Positions 12,001 to 24,450 of a stretch of DNA of 64,000 nt are shown piece after piece. The first letter of the stretch is position 1. The number at the start of each line of letters is the position of its first letter. The notes below the pieces were generated by a model. It saw only the letters and a program-made list of their open reading frames with translations, did not search any database and was not told where the DNA came from. A program made the position numbers and the translations under genes. The stretch covers positions 2,433,557 to 2,497,556 of the forward strand of contig VZDJ01000034.1 in assembly GCA_008694505.1 (NCBI GenBank), given 5' to 3'. This DNA is from Cyanoderma ruficeps (taxonomy: Eukaryota > Chordata > Aves > Passeriformes > Timaliidae).

Positions 12001-15000
12001 AAATCTAGAGGGGAGGAAAAATAGGCTCTTTAGGCTTACTGAGGCTGGATGATGGAACTTTGTGAGTTGGCTGCTCCCCTTTCCCAGGATCTCTTCCCAT
12101 GTGTGTTCAGAACTTTGCTTCTGCTGTGCTGGGGACGTGGGGAAGGCTCGGCTGTGAGAGCTGGGTCAGAGGAAAGAGAAAATAACTCAAACAAGCCCTT
12201 TCCTCTGTCTGTTTTTTCATGTGTTTGATGTGCGGATCACCAAGGAGAGAATAAAAAATACTTAGGGAACCACAAATGTGCGGTTTGGGCATTTTCAAGG
12301 AGTTTTGTTTAAACGATACCCTAGGCAAAGGAATTGGGGCGTGAGCTGAAAGCAGCTTGGGTTAAACCCAGGGCTGCAGTGTCCAGGAGCTGAGCTGAGC
12401 TTGGGCCAGAGCTGCAGGAAGGCAAAACTCCAGGGAGCTCCAGGTGCTGGCAGGTGGCAGCTCAGGCTGGGAGCTGGAGGACTTCTCCTCTTTTCCATCC
12501 CAAATCTAGCATGAGCTTTTTAACCATGCTCTAGTGCAGCCACTTTTCCCCTTATTCCCACCACCTTTTATCCCAGGCCAGGAGAGGGGCTGGGATGACA
12601 CCTCCTTGCCCCACGCTGGGGTTGGGGTTTATTCAGGTGGGGTTTGTGGAGGTGTCCTTTTGCAGGAACAAGCCTCATACCTGCAGCGAGACGTTGGGCA
12701 CGGTCGCTTCTGGGCTTTATCTGGCAGCGGATAAAATATTCCTTTCCAATGCACTTGGCAAACAAATGAGCGAGGCAGAAATACAGATTGTGTTTGCTAA
12801 TGGCAACAGGCTGCCAAAGAATGTATGAACCGCTATTCACTGGGAGGGAAATTCCTCCCTTTCATGTGAGATGTCGGAGCTGCAGAGCCCGGGATTGCAG
12901 CTCTGCTGAAATGCTGCTCCTTGCTCTGTTTTGCTGCAGGTTTTTTGGTGGGGAGGGGGAAATTAACTGCTGTGCTGAGGGGGGTGGCTGGAGTGAGCAG
13001 AGCCCTGGCTGATGCTGATTCATGGTGAGATCCTCAGGGCTCCAGCAGATCTTTAGGCAGCAGAGATAAATGCCAGGGGTCTGTTGCATGGAGAGGAATT
13101 AGCTCTGTGCATGTATCTGTAGTGCTCCGGCTGCTCTGGGGAGAGCTGCTGCTTAGCTGCATCTCCAAAGATGATTTTGGAGCTTAATCCAGTTAGATGG
13201 AGCATTCCCCAGCTCCTCACATCCTCTTGGGGCTTATTTCTGGGATGTTGAATGTCTTGCAGTGAGGAGCATGAAGTTCCCTGTCCTTGGGCAGTCCGTG
13301 CTGCAGAGTGCCACGGGCAGATGCAGCTCCCTGGCATTTTCCATGGGCAGATACAGCAGCCAGGGCAGTGTGTGTGTTTGATGTGCAGTAGGGTGTGGGG
13401 GGGCTTTTAGGGTCAGTGATCCCTGAGGAAAGGGGTCTCCCAGCTCCCGGGACACGCTGGCTGGGGGGGAGCACCTGGGCTGCCCCTCTGCTCCCCACTT
13501 CCACTGGGGACCAGTCCGTGGGTTTCCAGCTGGGAATGGTGTTTGGCTTTGAGCTTAACATTTGCAGCTTTGGGGATAGATAAGAGGAGAACTGGATGAT
13601 AGGGAAGTGATGGAAAATATTCCCGTGTCGAATTATCTTTTGCAAATATTATTTTTTGGAGTGTGCTTCTTCTCCCCCCTCCTTTGTGGATATTAGTTTA
13701 AAACATGCTTTTGACTTCAAATTAAACAATGCACATTAAAAAGGCCTCCATGGATAAGTGAGTATTGTTAGATTGCAATAAATTATTTTTGGGAACCTGT
13801 CCAGAAGATGGAAAGGACCTGGGAAGTGCAGAGAAGGATCCACAGGGGTTGGGGGGAATGTGCACGTGAGCTGAGGGTAAGGATGTGTATCCTGGACGGC
13901 AAAATCCTACACAAGTGAATCCATGAGCAAGAAGTAATTGTTCTGCAGAAAACAAGGGGGGAACAATCAACTTCCAGCCTTTAGGGGGCCTGAGCATCCC
14001 CTTGGCAGCTTCCCTTGTCCCTCCCTCGCTGGATGCTGCAGAGTATAAAGGGGCTGTAATTGTTAAAATGGTGTCTTCAGGAGAATTCAGCCTCTCCTTT
14101 GGTTTGTCCTAGTGACCCTTCAGCAGCTGCTGTGGAAGGTGAGAGGCTTTGTGGCGATGACCTGGCCTGGGAACTGCCACATGCAGATGATTGGGATTCA
14201 GGCTGGGAGCTGGGATGATTCTCCATGTTTTTGGGGAGGCACAGCAGCTCCCTGGAATACTTTGGCAGTGCTTGCAGAGCCATCAGCCCATCTTCCCCTG
14301 TGGGGTTTGCTTCCTTCATCACTCCTGATCCCACACTGGGTGCTTGCTCAGGTGATCCCTGTGCTGAAGGAAATGCTGCCAGCACTGAACCTCTGGGGTT
14401 ACCTCTGTGCCTTATTACTGCTTCATCAGGGCAGGCACTGCTCCCTCCAAAAAACCTCCTGGGTTATCCAAAAATTAGGGTTTTAATTCACATTTGCAAC
14501 GGGTTTGCAGTTCCTCTGGGTGTACCTGTGTCTTTCCTCAAATACCTGGTGTACTCAAAAGCCCAGTAGTAGGTAAAAGAAACTCAGTATCAGGTATGGA
14601 TTTCTCTGTCCCTGCCTCACTCTGTGTTGTACCGTGTGCCACCAGCACGATCCAAACTCATTATTTTCCCCACATGGCTCTTTTGATCTGTTTTTCTTCC
14701 CTTCCTCTGCTGCAATGGCAGAGCAGAGACCATGAGAAGTGGCTGGAGCAAATGCCATCTGTCTGCTCCTTGGATCCAGACAATTTGGATTAAAATACAT
14801 CTTAAAATTAAAAACCCAGCCTTTAAAATATTGTTATCTTCCCCAAGGATACCCTTTTCCTCCCTGGATTACATCTGGAGAGAGAGTCCTGCCTGTAAAT
14901 CTCCTTGTGCTGCTGTTGCAGAGTGGTGAAGGTTTATAAACCCTCTTGAGGGTATAAATGGGACCTGTTGGTATTAACTGAGCCCAGATAACGACAGCTG

Positions 15001-18000
15001 CTAAGGAGGGTGGAGAGGAACCTGCTCCCAAACATGCAATTCCCAGAGAAACGCTGGTTTTGGGACAAACCTCATTGTCCTGCAGCACATACTCATCTCT
15101 GTTCAAGCCGAGGGAGAGCTTTGTGTGGTGCTGCCCTCTCACAAGCAGGCTGAGGGCCATGAATAGCTCCAGGGAGCTTGATTGGTGACCCCGAATCTAA
15201 AAATAAAATATTATAAAAATTAAAAAAAAAAATCTTTCCTCAATTGCAAATCATTTCCCAGTGGTTCCCAACTGAAACAACTGTGTAAAGCATCACTGAA
15301 AACATCCAGTCCTGCCCTATTTACAACTGTGGAGGTGGAGGAGAGTTTCTTTTTGGACACATTTTCTCTGGAGATGCTGCTTGGGATGCTGTGAGGATTT
15401 CCCTGGAGGGCAGATGGCACTTCCAGCCCTCCTGGGTGTGCAGCCTTCCCTCAGGGCTGCTTTCAGCCTGTCCAGCTTGATTGCGTCCACCAAGGAAGGG
15501 AATTTATGACACTTTGCAGGTGCTGTAGTTTATAGGTGCCTTTCACTGTATAATAAACCTTCGTCACAGGACACCCAAATTTCCAGGTGTCTGTTCCCAA
15601 AACTCCCAGCGTGCAGGTTCCCCTGGGCATCTCTGCTGCTGTATTTTGATTTTCTGCGCAGTGCTTAGAGCTGCCAATGCCTGGAAAAACTGCCTTTGCT
15701 GAATTCCCCTGGAGCCCTGCTTTCCTTCCCTGGCCAGAGCTGGATCAAATAATATCTCTGCCACGCTTTGGAGATAAGGCAGGAGCTGAGCAAACCTGCT
15801 ACTATCTCTGCTTTAATTTTTCCTTGCAAATAGTGTGGAGCCAATGCCTCTCCGCCCAGATCAGCTCTTCTTATCACAGGGATAATAACTGGCTCACTAA
15901 CCAACATAATTCCTCTATAACCCCCAGCAATCTTTTGGGAGGATTTTGCAAGTGGCTGAAGAACAGAGGAAAATCTCCGGCTGTGGGATTAATTGGTACA
16001 AAAATCAAGGCGGTATTTGACCATGTGCTTAAAAAAAAATAAAAAAAATAAAAATACTCTGTGTGTATAAATACAATGACTGTATTTGCACTTGTTTCCT
16101 CTTAAGTGGTCCCTCAGTGGCTCCTGCAGATGCAGAGCCTGGTTGAAGCGTGCTGGAAATGAAGGTGCACAGGATCATGATGAAGTTTGGGATTTCAGGT
16201 GTCCAAAGCTCCCCGGGCAGCGCTGCAGGTCTGAGGGAAGTGTTTTGTGTTCGCTGTGGATGCTCTGGGGCTGTTGTGCAGCTGCAGCAGCTCCTCCAGG
16301 CCGTGCCCTGCTGCTGCTGCACGGCTCTCCCAGGCACACACATCCACGCCTGGGCAAGCCTGACACCCCAGGGGATCATTTTGTCTCCAAATCTCAATTT
16401 TTTTCTACGGTTTTGAGTTCAGTTTGCCAGCGGTTTCCTTTCCGCGGGTGTTGAGAGTGAGCTGGGCTGCCTGGGCTGCTGAAGAGCTTTGGGTTTCCTT
16501 GCTGATCCTTCTCCCTTTTTTTTTTTTCCCTTCCCTTCCAATAAAAGGAGATCAATAGCAGCGAGCAGCACCAAATCTCAGTGTGTTGCACGATCGGATT
16601 CTTGTCCCAGGAACCGGCTGGGATTATCGGCCGTCTTTGCACTTTGAATTTTAATAGCATTAACTCTGGCCTAGTCATGTTCTCTTAAAATCCCATTTAA
16701 AGTTGCCTTTGTGAGGCAGGAGCAGACACTACTCGGGCTGTGGTTTTTTGGTTTTTTTTTTTTCTTCCCTCCTCCCTCGCCTGCAGGAATCACAACCAGA
16801 ATTAAGAGACAGATTTTGAAGGTTAAAACTTCCCAGATTGTTTCCCTCTCAGTTGTCATTTCGGGACGGTTTTGTTTTCTTTCCGATTGCACCAAATATT
16901 TGTACTCCTGTGGGGACTGTGGTGAGAGGGTGAATTTCCCTTAAGAAAATAAAGGGAATTTTTTCCATCATTTTTGTGGCGTAGCTGGGGGGAAATGGGT
17001 GAAAAGAGCAGTTACCAAAAGTGGCTCAACCTGGGGCTGGGCTGTGCCTCTCCTAAAGCTTCTGGATTATTTAAGGCATTGCTGAGACCTTTATATTTAG
17101 AAATATTGAAATGGAGACCCTTTCACCCAGCCTGAATTTTAGATACTTTTTCTTGTGGTCTCACAGGCGGCCCCTGAGAGAGGGGACTTGCCCAGCATCC
17201 TGTCCCAGCACAAAACAGCCGGATTTTTTTAAAAAATATCTCTGTTTTACCAAGTTTTGAAGAATTTTGAGTCTTTGAAATCTTTTAGGTGTGCTCAGCC
17301 GTGTGTGTTGGGGGGTAGTGAGTGTCTGCTGTGTGAATGATCAGTTGTTTCTTTAATTTCCCCAGTTATAAACCTAATCCTGGGGTCAGTTTGGGTGTCC
17401 CATCTCCCATTCTGGTCTCACACACTGGTGCTTGCGCTGAGTAGAAAGAATTGCATTTGCCTGTGGCTTTTTTTTATCTCCTCCAAATCCCCCCCCCCCG
17501 TTGCTTTGGGTATTTTTTTTGTTATTATTGGCCTCATTTTTTTCAGTACAACAATGTTTTTTCTGGGAAAATGCCCAGTGCTGGGCACAGCTCGGGAGAG
17601 GTCCTGTGAGGGCAGTGTAGAAAAGGTGGATGACTTCGGAACCTTTATGTGAATAAATAGCAGGAAATAACATCTTTTTTTGTCTTCCTCGAGTACCACA
17701 TTGAAAACCCATACTTGAATTATTACTCCTGATCATATTTAGCTTTGAGTTAATACGATTGCTTCTTGGGTACCTGTCTCTTAGGATCATGTATTGCTTA
17801 TTTTCATCTCCTAGCTCTGGCTATTTGGAAATCATGGTTTGGGTTATGAAGTTCATGTGGAAGGGATAAAGGTTCCTGCTACTGGCTTTGCCTGCTGAGC
17901 TTCGTGCAGCACATGGGGGGAAATGCAAGAGTCTTTTCTGTACTGGTCATGGAAATTTATTTATGAGATTTTCACAAGCCTTGAGTTAAAAAAAAAATAA

Positions 18001-18274
18001 AGTTTGGGAAGAGAGGAAAGAACAGAAGAATGCAGATACAATCGTTACTGTGAGGTTTGTGATGAAGTGATGAAAACTGGCAGCTGCTGTTGTTGCACAT
18101 CTTGCTCCAGCAAACTCTCCCTTCTCTTCTTCCTCTTCACTCCTGTCCCACCTCTCTTCCCTGCTGCCTCTTGTTTATCCCTGGATGATCTCGGAATTTC
18201 AAGGATGTCATGTTGGAGCCAGGATTCCTCCTCATGGCGGCGTCACTGTGCCCTGGCTGCCATCCTGGGCAAGA
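6099..18274. other. Noncoding upstream KAZRN intron, segment 2
   Basis: About 12 kb with little recognisable repeat content: mono-A/T runs (8792-8806, 10250-10261, 16029-16053, 16749-16763), a short TG run near 9744, and a poly-C run near 17493. Repeat-poor, non-CpG blocks at about 12700-12860, 15690-16030 and 16600-16900 are candidate conserved elements. No convincing exon was seen. Confidence 0.55.
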
Positions 18275-18463
18275 GTGGCAGGAACTTTCCTGGTTGCCCA
18301 GAGAAGCTGTGGCTGCCCCTGGATCCCTGGAAGTGCCCAAGGCTGGGTTGAAAGCGGCTTGGAGCAGCCTGGGACAGTGGGAGGGGTCCCTGCCCATGGC
18401 AGGGGTGGAACAGGAGGAGCTTTTAGGTCTCTTCCAGCCCAAACCATTCTGGGATTCTATGAC
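18275..18463 (+). mobile_element. CR1 LINE fragment
   Basis: GTTGCCCAGAGAAGCTGTGG, CTGGATCCCTGGAAGTG, CCCTGCCCATGGCAGGG and a TTCCAGCCCAAACCATTCTG terminus are all CR1 tail motifs. Confidence 0.93.
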
Positions 18464-19487
18464 CAAGTAAAACAGGGCATGGAAGGGTTTGTACATCCCC
18501 CTGCGACCTTGACTGAGCACTGGCTATTTCCTGGGCAGATTGGGTAGGCATTTAGTGCAGTTTAAAAATCAATTTGATCGTTCCACCACCTATTTCCAGC
18601 CACGATGCAGCATCTGGGGTTGTTGGGATCGTGTTTTCTTGGAGCTTGATGTTCTCCCCTGCTCCCTGCTCACTCACCTGGTGCTCTGCTGCTGCAGGAA
18701 TTGCTGTGCCCGACTTCCATGGGCTCTCCAGATGAACATTGCAGAGAGTGGCTTCCCCCAGGAAGCATCACTGCTTTGCTTCATCTGGATGCAAATAAAA
18801 CACGATTTTTTTTTTTTTTCTCTCTGCTTAGCTGGGTTTCAGTGCATCCTCACACCTTCTCTGGGATGTGTTTTTCCACCCTAACAAGAGTTGATCCACA
18901 GAGTGTTGAGCTCATTCCACAGGGATCCAGCCCCACATTCCAACCCACATGTCCCCACCCTGATGCTGCCAGAGCTTTGGCTTGTGCTGTTGGCTTTGAC
19001 ATACAGCTTCTGTGCCTTCTGCTCCCCCTTTGGTTTTATTTTATTTATTTTATCGAAAATTTCGATTTTACTCTGTTTTCCCAGCCCCAAGTTTGCCTGG
19101 TGCAGTGCCCTGATAACTCCATGAGAGCAGCTCCCTGCTGCCTCCAAGGACTGCAGCACAAGCCAAGATGAATAAAAGGCTGTCACTTTTATTAACTTTG
19201 CCACCTAGTGTGGTGTTTAATTCCAGGCAGGCACCCAGTGCAGCCCTCCCAGCTTTAAATGGCTTTTTTCTGCCTTTGGGAATGTGTGTAAAATAGATGA
19301 GGCAGCATTACACCACCCATTGCCACACTCCCATCCAGTAACACTGTGGATATTTCAGAAAAACAAACATATTTTTAATAGTGGTTGGCATTTCCCTCCT
19401 CATTTTCACACTGCAGAACCCCATTTCCAGTATTGATTTGGGGTGGGTGTGTTTTTTTGCCCAGAAAGGTTGTAAATTCCTGATCCT

Positions 19488-19621
19488 GCAAGTGTCCCAG
19501 GCCAGGTTGGGCAGGACTTGGAGCACCCTGGGATAGTGGAAGGTGTCCCTGCCCATGGCAGGGGTTGAAATAAAATGTGCTTTAAGGGCCCTTCCAACAC
19601 AAACCATTCTGTGATTTTATG
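19488..19621 (+). mobile_element. CR1 LINE fragment
   Basis: CAAGTGTCCCAGGCCAGGTT, GGGATAGTGGAAGGTGTCCC and TGCTTTAAGGGCCCTTCCAA, then an AAACCATTCTGTGATTTTATG terminus. Confidence 0.93.
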
Positions 19622-21226
19622 GGCATGGGTATATTTATTTCATCACAGTCCAGTGTGCTGTGATATTTAGTGTGGTAGCAAGACTTTGGTGGGGAAAAAA
19701 ATGGTTTCAAACCTCCAGGTGTTCAGTTTTTGTTCTGAACCTCCTGGCAGGGTAGAACAAATTTTGCAGTGAAAAGTTTTAATAAGCGTGGATTAGGAGT
19801 TCAGTAAGTGGTGCATAATAGGTGAGTAAAATATTACCTCTCGTGATTCTTAGGCACTTGGAAAAACCTTTATTTCATTTATTTAAAAAAATATTAAAAA
19901 TAAATGGGGAAAAATAAGGGTTTTGAAACAGGACTCTGGGTCTTCAGGGTGAAAGGCAGTGGAGTGGGAGCAGGATGCACTGGGGCACCTGGAGAGCCTG
20001 ATGTGGGCTCAGCCTTGGATTCACACCTGCCAGGACCAGCGTTATCCTGTTAAATCAATATTGGCCCCCTCAGCATCAGAGCTGGGGGAGTTTTCCTGCT
20101 GTCAGCCCATCACCTGCCATGAAATCCATGGGCAGGCAGGAAGCTGCTCGTGCCGTCCGTGTCCGTGCTGCAGTGCAGTTATTTTTATCTATTAAATATT
20201 GTTCCCAGTGGGATTATTCTGGCCCCAGCCTGTAGATAAGGGCTGTAACTAAACGAATGTGAGCTCTACCTTGAAGGTTAAATTGCTGCCTTGCAGGTTG
20301 GTGAGGAAAGTGGGGAGATGTTTACCCTCCTCTTCTGAAAAAAAAAACAAAAAACCCAGGAGCTCCAGCCCTGACCTGGCAATTTTGTTGAGTACTACTT
20401 GAAAAAGGCAACTATTGCACTGAAATGCTGTTTTTAGTCCTCTGAATTGGTGGCTCTTCCTGATTAAGATGCCCACCCGCTGCCAGCTCTCAGGTGGGAT
20501 CCCTCAGCACTGGAGGAGGCTGCCAATCTCCCCATAAATTTGGGAAAACTCCTCACAGACATCCCCAGGATGCAGGTCACAGCTGGGTGATGGGGCATTT
20601 TTGGGTTCTCCTCAAAAAAAAGAAGAAAAATCAGAAAAAAATCTCCTCAAAATTAGAAAAAAAAGAAGTGGCAGCTTCAGAAAGTTATTTTGGCCAAAAC
20701 CACCAGGCCTTAGTGGCACCACCATGGTGACGCTGGTCCTGTGGACTGGATTAAGCCCAGCGCTGGTGTTGACATCTCCTGGGTGTGAAATAAATGATTA
20801 TTGGCAGCAATACAGCCAAGGAAAATGCTGCTGGTCCTGCTGGTCCTGACTCACCCCTCCCCAGAGTTTGGTGTGGGAGGATTAGGGTGAAAAAATCAGT
20901 AGGAAAACATACAGAAAATGGCAGAAATGGTGACTGCCCTGCCCAGAGGTTAATTTTTCAGTTGGCAACCAACTTAGCTGTCTATTTAGTCCTGGCTTAG
21001 GCAACAAGGAGCGGGTTGGTGATTGGAAGGCTACCATGGGATACACTGGGTGGCTGATATTGGCATTTACATGGCTGGAGGCTTCTCTTCACATCCTGGA
21101 GTCCTTTCTCTGTTATTGCTCATAACTCAGCTCAAAGGATTGGCCACTTAACCCAGCAGGATGCAACTCCCAGTGTCCAGGTGAGCCTCCCTGGCTCCTG
21201 GTGCCAGGGGATGCAGAAATGCTGAG

Positions 21227-21287
21227 CTCCATGCAGGAATGCTGGGCTCCATGCAGGAATGCCGGGCTCCATGCAGGAATGTGGGGC
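21227..21287. repeat. 20-bp tandem repeat, three copies
   Basis: Three near-identical copies of GGGCTCCATGCAGGAATGCT (last bases vary) in a row. Confidence 0.9.
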
Positions 21288-22391
21288 TGCAGCTGTGGAG
21301 CAGTGGTTTATCTGCAGGTCCTCCTGGTTAACAAACACGGCTGCTGCAGGTCTTTAGAAGCTGTTAGCATGAACCATTAACTCTTCCTTTTAATTATTCA
21401 GGTTGCCTCTTTTAAATTTCTTTTTTAAGTGGAGCTAATAGGCTTTGCAGAGGAGGCTTCCAACCACTGCAGCTCCTCCCCGGAGGAGCCCTGCTTGTGC
21501 ATCACCAACTAATCTCTTTGCTTCATTATCCCTTATCTTTCTCTAGCTGATTAATTGCTTTCAATTGATTTATAAATATTCTGTTGATACACACAGTGAC
21601 GGGAGGGGAACTGGAATATGTCCAGGCTCAGGGGTCATTGATCCATGCAGCCCCTTGGGCTTTCCTAACCTGCCTCACAAATCCCAGCCAGGCTTTGTTT
21701 CCCACTTTTTTTTTTTGTCTTTGCAATTCCTGCAAGCAACCAAAAATTGTGCTGTAGAATCACTTGGAGTCTGTGCACATGAACAAGCCTTGTGCCCATT
21801 GAGTGGCAGGTTTTGGGTGTAAAGAAATGGGGTTTGGGTAAGTTTTGGTTGTATTGATGAATGCAGCAGGTTGTGCGGGTGTCATAAAAACCTGTTTTCT
21901 ATACTGAATTCCCTAACATACATACATATATATATATGTAGGTGGGGTGGTTGATGAAGAAAGAGCATTAGAAACTCCAGGGCAGCCTAAAAAAATAATT
22001 GAAAAAGACAATAATACCTGGTTATAAAGATAGTGGCCAATATCAGAGGGGAGCTGCCCACCTTCAGCACTCTTCGAATCACATGTGACACTGAAGCTGC
22101 AAAGCCATTTTTAGAAACAGCAGGACATTGATACACAGGGATAAATCATTAACCTTTCCCCACAAACTTCCCGTTTTCCCTGATATTTTTCTGCATGCAG
22201 CCTGTTCCCTCCAAGTGCCCCCGAGATCCCTGCTGTGGTTTGCTGAACTGGGAGGCTCTGGGGACACCATGGCCCTTGGTGGCCTCGCAGTGACATTCCT
22301 GGATGTGCTGCGGGGCAGATAAGGCTTCAACAAGAAAATGTTTCCCAAAGTTTGAGACCCACCATGCAGCTCTGGGGTTTGTTGTTGCCTG

Positions 22392-22396
<5 letters not shown>

Positions 22397-22445
<49 letters not shown>
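22397..22445. repeat. (ATT)n microsatellite
   Basis: About 16 uninterrupted ATT units; gives an Ile/Asn run in unused frames. Confidence 0.97.
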
Positions 22446-22499
22446 TACTATTTCCCTGCTCTTTCCCTGTACAGTGAGTGGTGGCACAGGCACAACCTC

Positions 22500-22740
22500 A
22501 ACACGTGGCAGCATAATTACACGTTGCTAATGAGCGATTGCAGCTCCTTTAGCAGCCCAGCCTGACACTTTATCGGGTATTTGCAGGAGTCATGTAATTT
22601 TTTTGTACCATCATATATGGTAATATATTCACTGCGGCGTGACATGGGATGAGGTTCAATGAATAATGTAAAACCCAGAATAACACCGAATCTATATGAG
22701 ATGCGCTTTCCCCCACAGCATTGTTTTAAAAAGGAAAATA
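22500..22740. promoter_or_regulatory. Candidate conserved noncoding element
   Basis: AT-rich, repeat-free block with homeobox-like TAAT cores, GCTAATGAGCG, and CATATATGGTAATATATTC. No frame is coding. The call rests on composition only and alignment is needed. Confidence 0.3.
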
Positions 22741-23019
22741 TTGATTCTGGCGGGGTTCAGCGGTTCAAAGCTCTCGCAGAACTCACGTTTTGCTGATCGA
22801 TGCCCACCCTGTCCCTCCCCGGCCACAAACTGCAGCTGCCTGAGCCATCCCTCGCCTCATTAGCGCCGGCACAGCTGGGGAGGGCAGGGAGGAGTCACTG
22901 ACATCTGCAGCTGGATCCAGATGTTGCAGAAGTGCAGCAGGTTCTGCTGGGTTCAGGTGCCAGGTGAAACCTCCCTCTCCGTTAATACAACAATTTTTTT
23001 TCACCCGTTACTGTCTTTG

Positions 23020-23310
23020 AATGCAAATTAGGAAGGATAATTTGTTTTCCTTTTTAACCAATTTCCCCCTATTCTGATCTGTGTCATTTATATTTGCGGG
23101 CCATTATCTTAGCCTCATTACAGCCTTTTAGCATTTGAATGAAAATATTGTAAAGAACCCACAAGTTAGGCATAAAATGTCTGTGATGATAACTATAATT
23201 CTCATGATAAAATTAAAAAACACAATAGAAATAAGTGTGATGAGCTCAGGAAGTTGTACCAAATGAGATTGGAACCAATACGATGATGTTTGCCTTTTCC
23301 CCGTTGCTTT
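23020..23310. promoter_or_regulatory. Candidate conserved noncoding element
   Basis: AT-rich, repeat-free sequence with several TAAT/ATTA cores and GATAA sites (GGATAATTTG, GATGATAAC, CATGATAAAA). Inference from composition; no alignment was available. Confidence 0.28.
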
Positions 23311-24261
23311 TTTGTGTCTTTAAAACAGTTTTGCCATGCTGTTTTAAAGAAGGGGGAAGTTGCTGTGTATGGCCTGGGAGCTAACAAAAAAAAAAATAAG
23401 ACTTTTCTCTCTATTGAGGCTTTCATTAATAACTGCAAAAACTCTTGGTGATGCACGTGTGATTTGCAGGAGCTTAAAATACTCTGGCAGCACGGGAGGA
23501 GGAGGAGGAGGTGCTAAGCAGTGCCAAGTTCCTCAATGAAAATTACTCTCACCGCCTCTGGTTTTTGGAGCCAGATCGATGTTAATTAATCCTTGCCTCA
23601 CATGTGAAGTTCTCCAGCCTCACCGCCTCGGATTGTAACTCGGTAGAAGCAGATGGAGGTTCCCGAAGCGCCTCCGAAATTCCCAGCCGAGTGCTCTCCT
23701 CGATGACAATGCCAATTTGTCATGAGTGAAATGTTTGACAAAAAATCTGTCATTTTTGAGAGAAGTTTTTCCTTGAAAGAAAAACCAGGGGGAAAAAAGA
23801 AATCAGCTCTGTTTTGAAACATGTCCTCACTCTGTTATCTTTATTTTGAGAAAGAGGGGGATGGAGAGGGGGGTTCCCATGGCTGTGGGAGAGAAGTTTT
23901 TAGGAAGTTTTCCTGGAAACAGGTGGCATTTTGAAGCAGGAGACCTTGTATGAGGTCTCCAGATTTTTCTGTTCTGGTGGTTTTGATGGACAGCTCTGTC
24001 CTTCAGGTCAGATGTGGCTCTCAAGAGCCAGCTCCTGTCTGGAGGCACGTGGATGCATCACTGGCCTTCTGCAGAGATTCTCTGGGCAGGGCTGAGGTTA
24101 GGCAGCGGTGGCTGCAGGTGCTGGTGCCTGCAGGGCAGTGACACACAGCACCAGCCATATGCTCAGGCTGCATTTGATCAGCCACCAGCTCCTGTTCTGT
24201 GTTGTAGGGAGGGAGAACTTTTCCCTTTGGAGCAGCAGTGCTGAAGCTGCGTTGCTTTTTC

Positions 24262-24450
24262 ACACAATCATAAAATCATAAGATCATCAAGGTTGCAAAA
24301 GCCCTCTAAGATCATCCAGTCCAACCAATGCTGCCAAGGCCACTAACCTGTGTCCCCAAATGCCACATCCACGTGTCTGTTAAATCCTTCCAGGGTTGGG
24401 GACTCCACCACTGCCCTGGGCAGCCTTGTGCCAGGGCTGGACAACTTTTT
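24262..24450 (-). mobile_element. CR1 LINE fragment, older subfamily
   Basis: AATCATAAAATCATAAGATC, GATCATCCAGTCCAACCAAT and CCTTCCAGGGTTGGGGACTC, CCACTGCCCTGGGCAGCC are reverse-strand CR1 tail motifs of a different subfamily from the GGGATAGTGG copies. Confidence 0.92.

Larger units (their letters stand above)
18464..24261. other. Noncoding upstream KAZRN intron, segment 3
   Basis: Holds one CR1 fragment (about 19488), a 20-bp triple repeat (21227-21287), an (ATT)n run (22397-22445) and short AT runs (21920-21940). The block 22500-23310 is AT-rich, free of recognisable repeats and of unusually even composition; see the candidate regulatory features. No exon was recognised. Confidence 0.55.
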
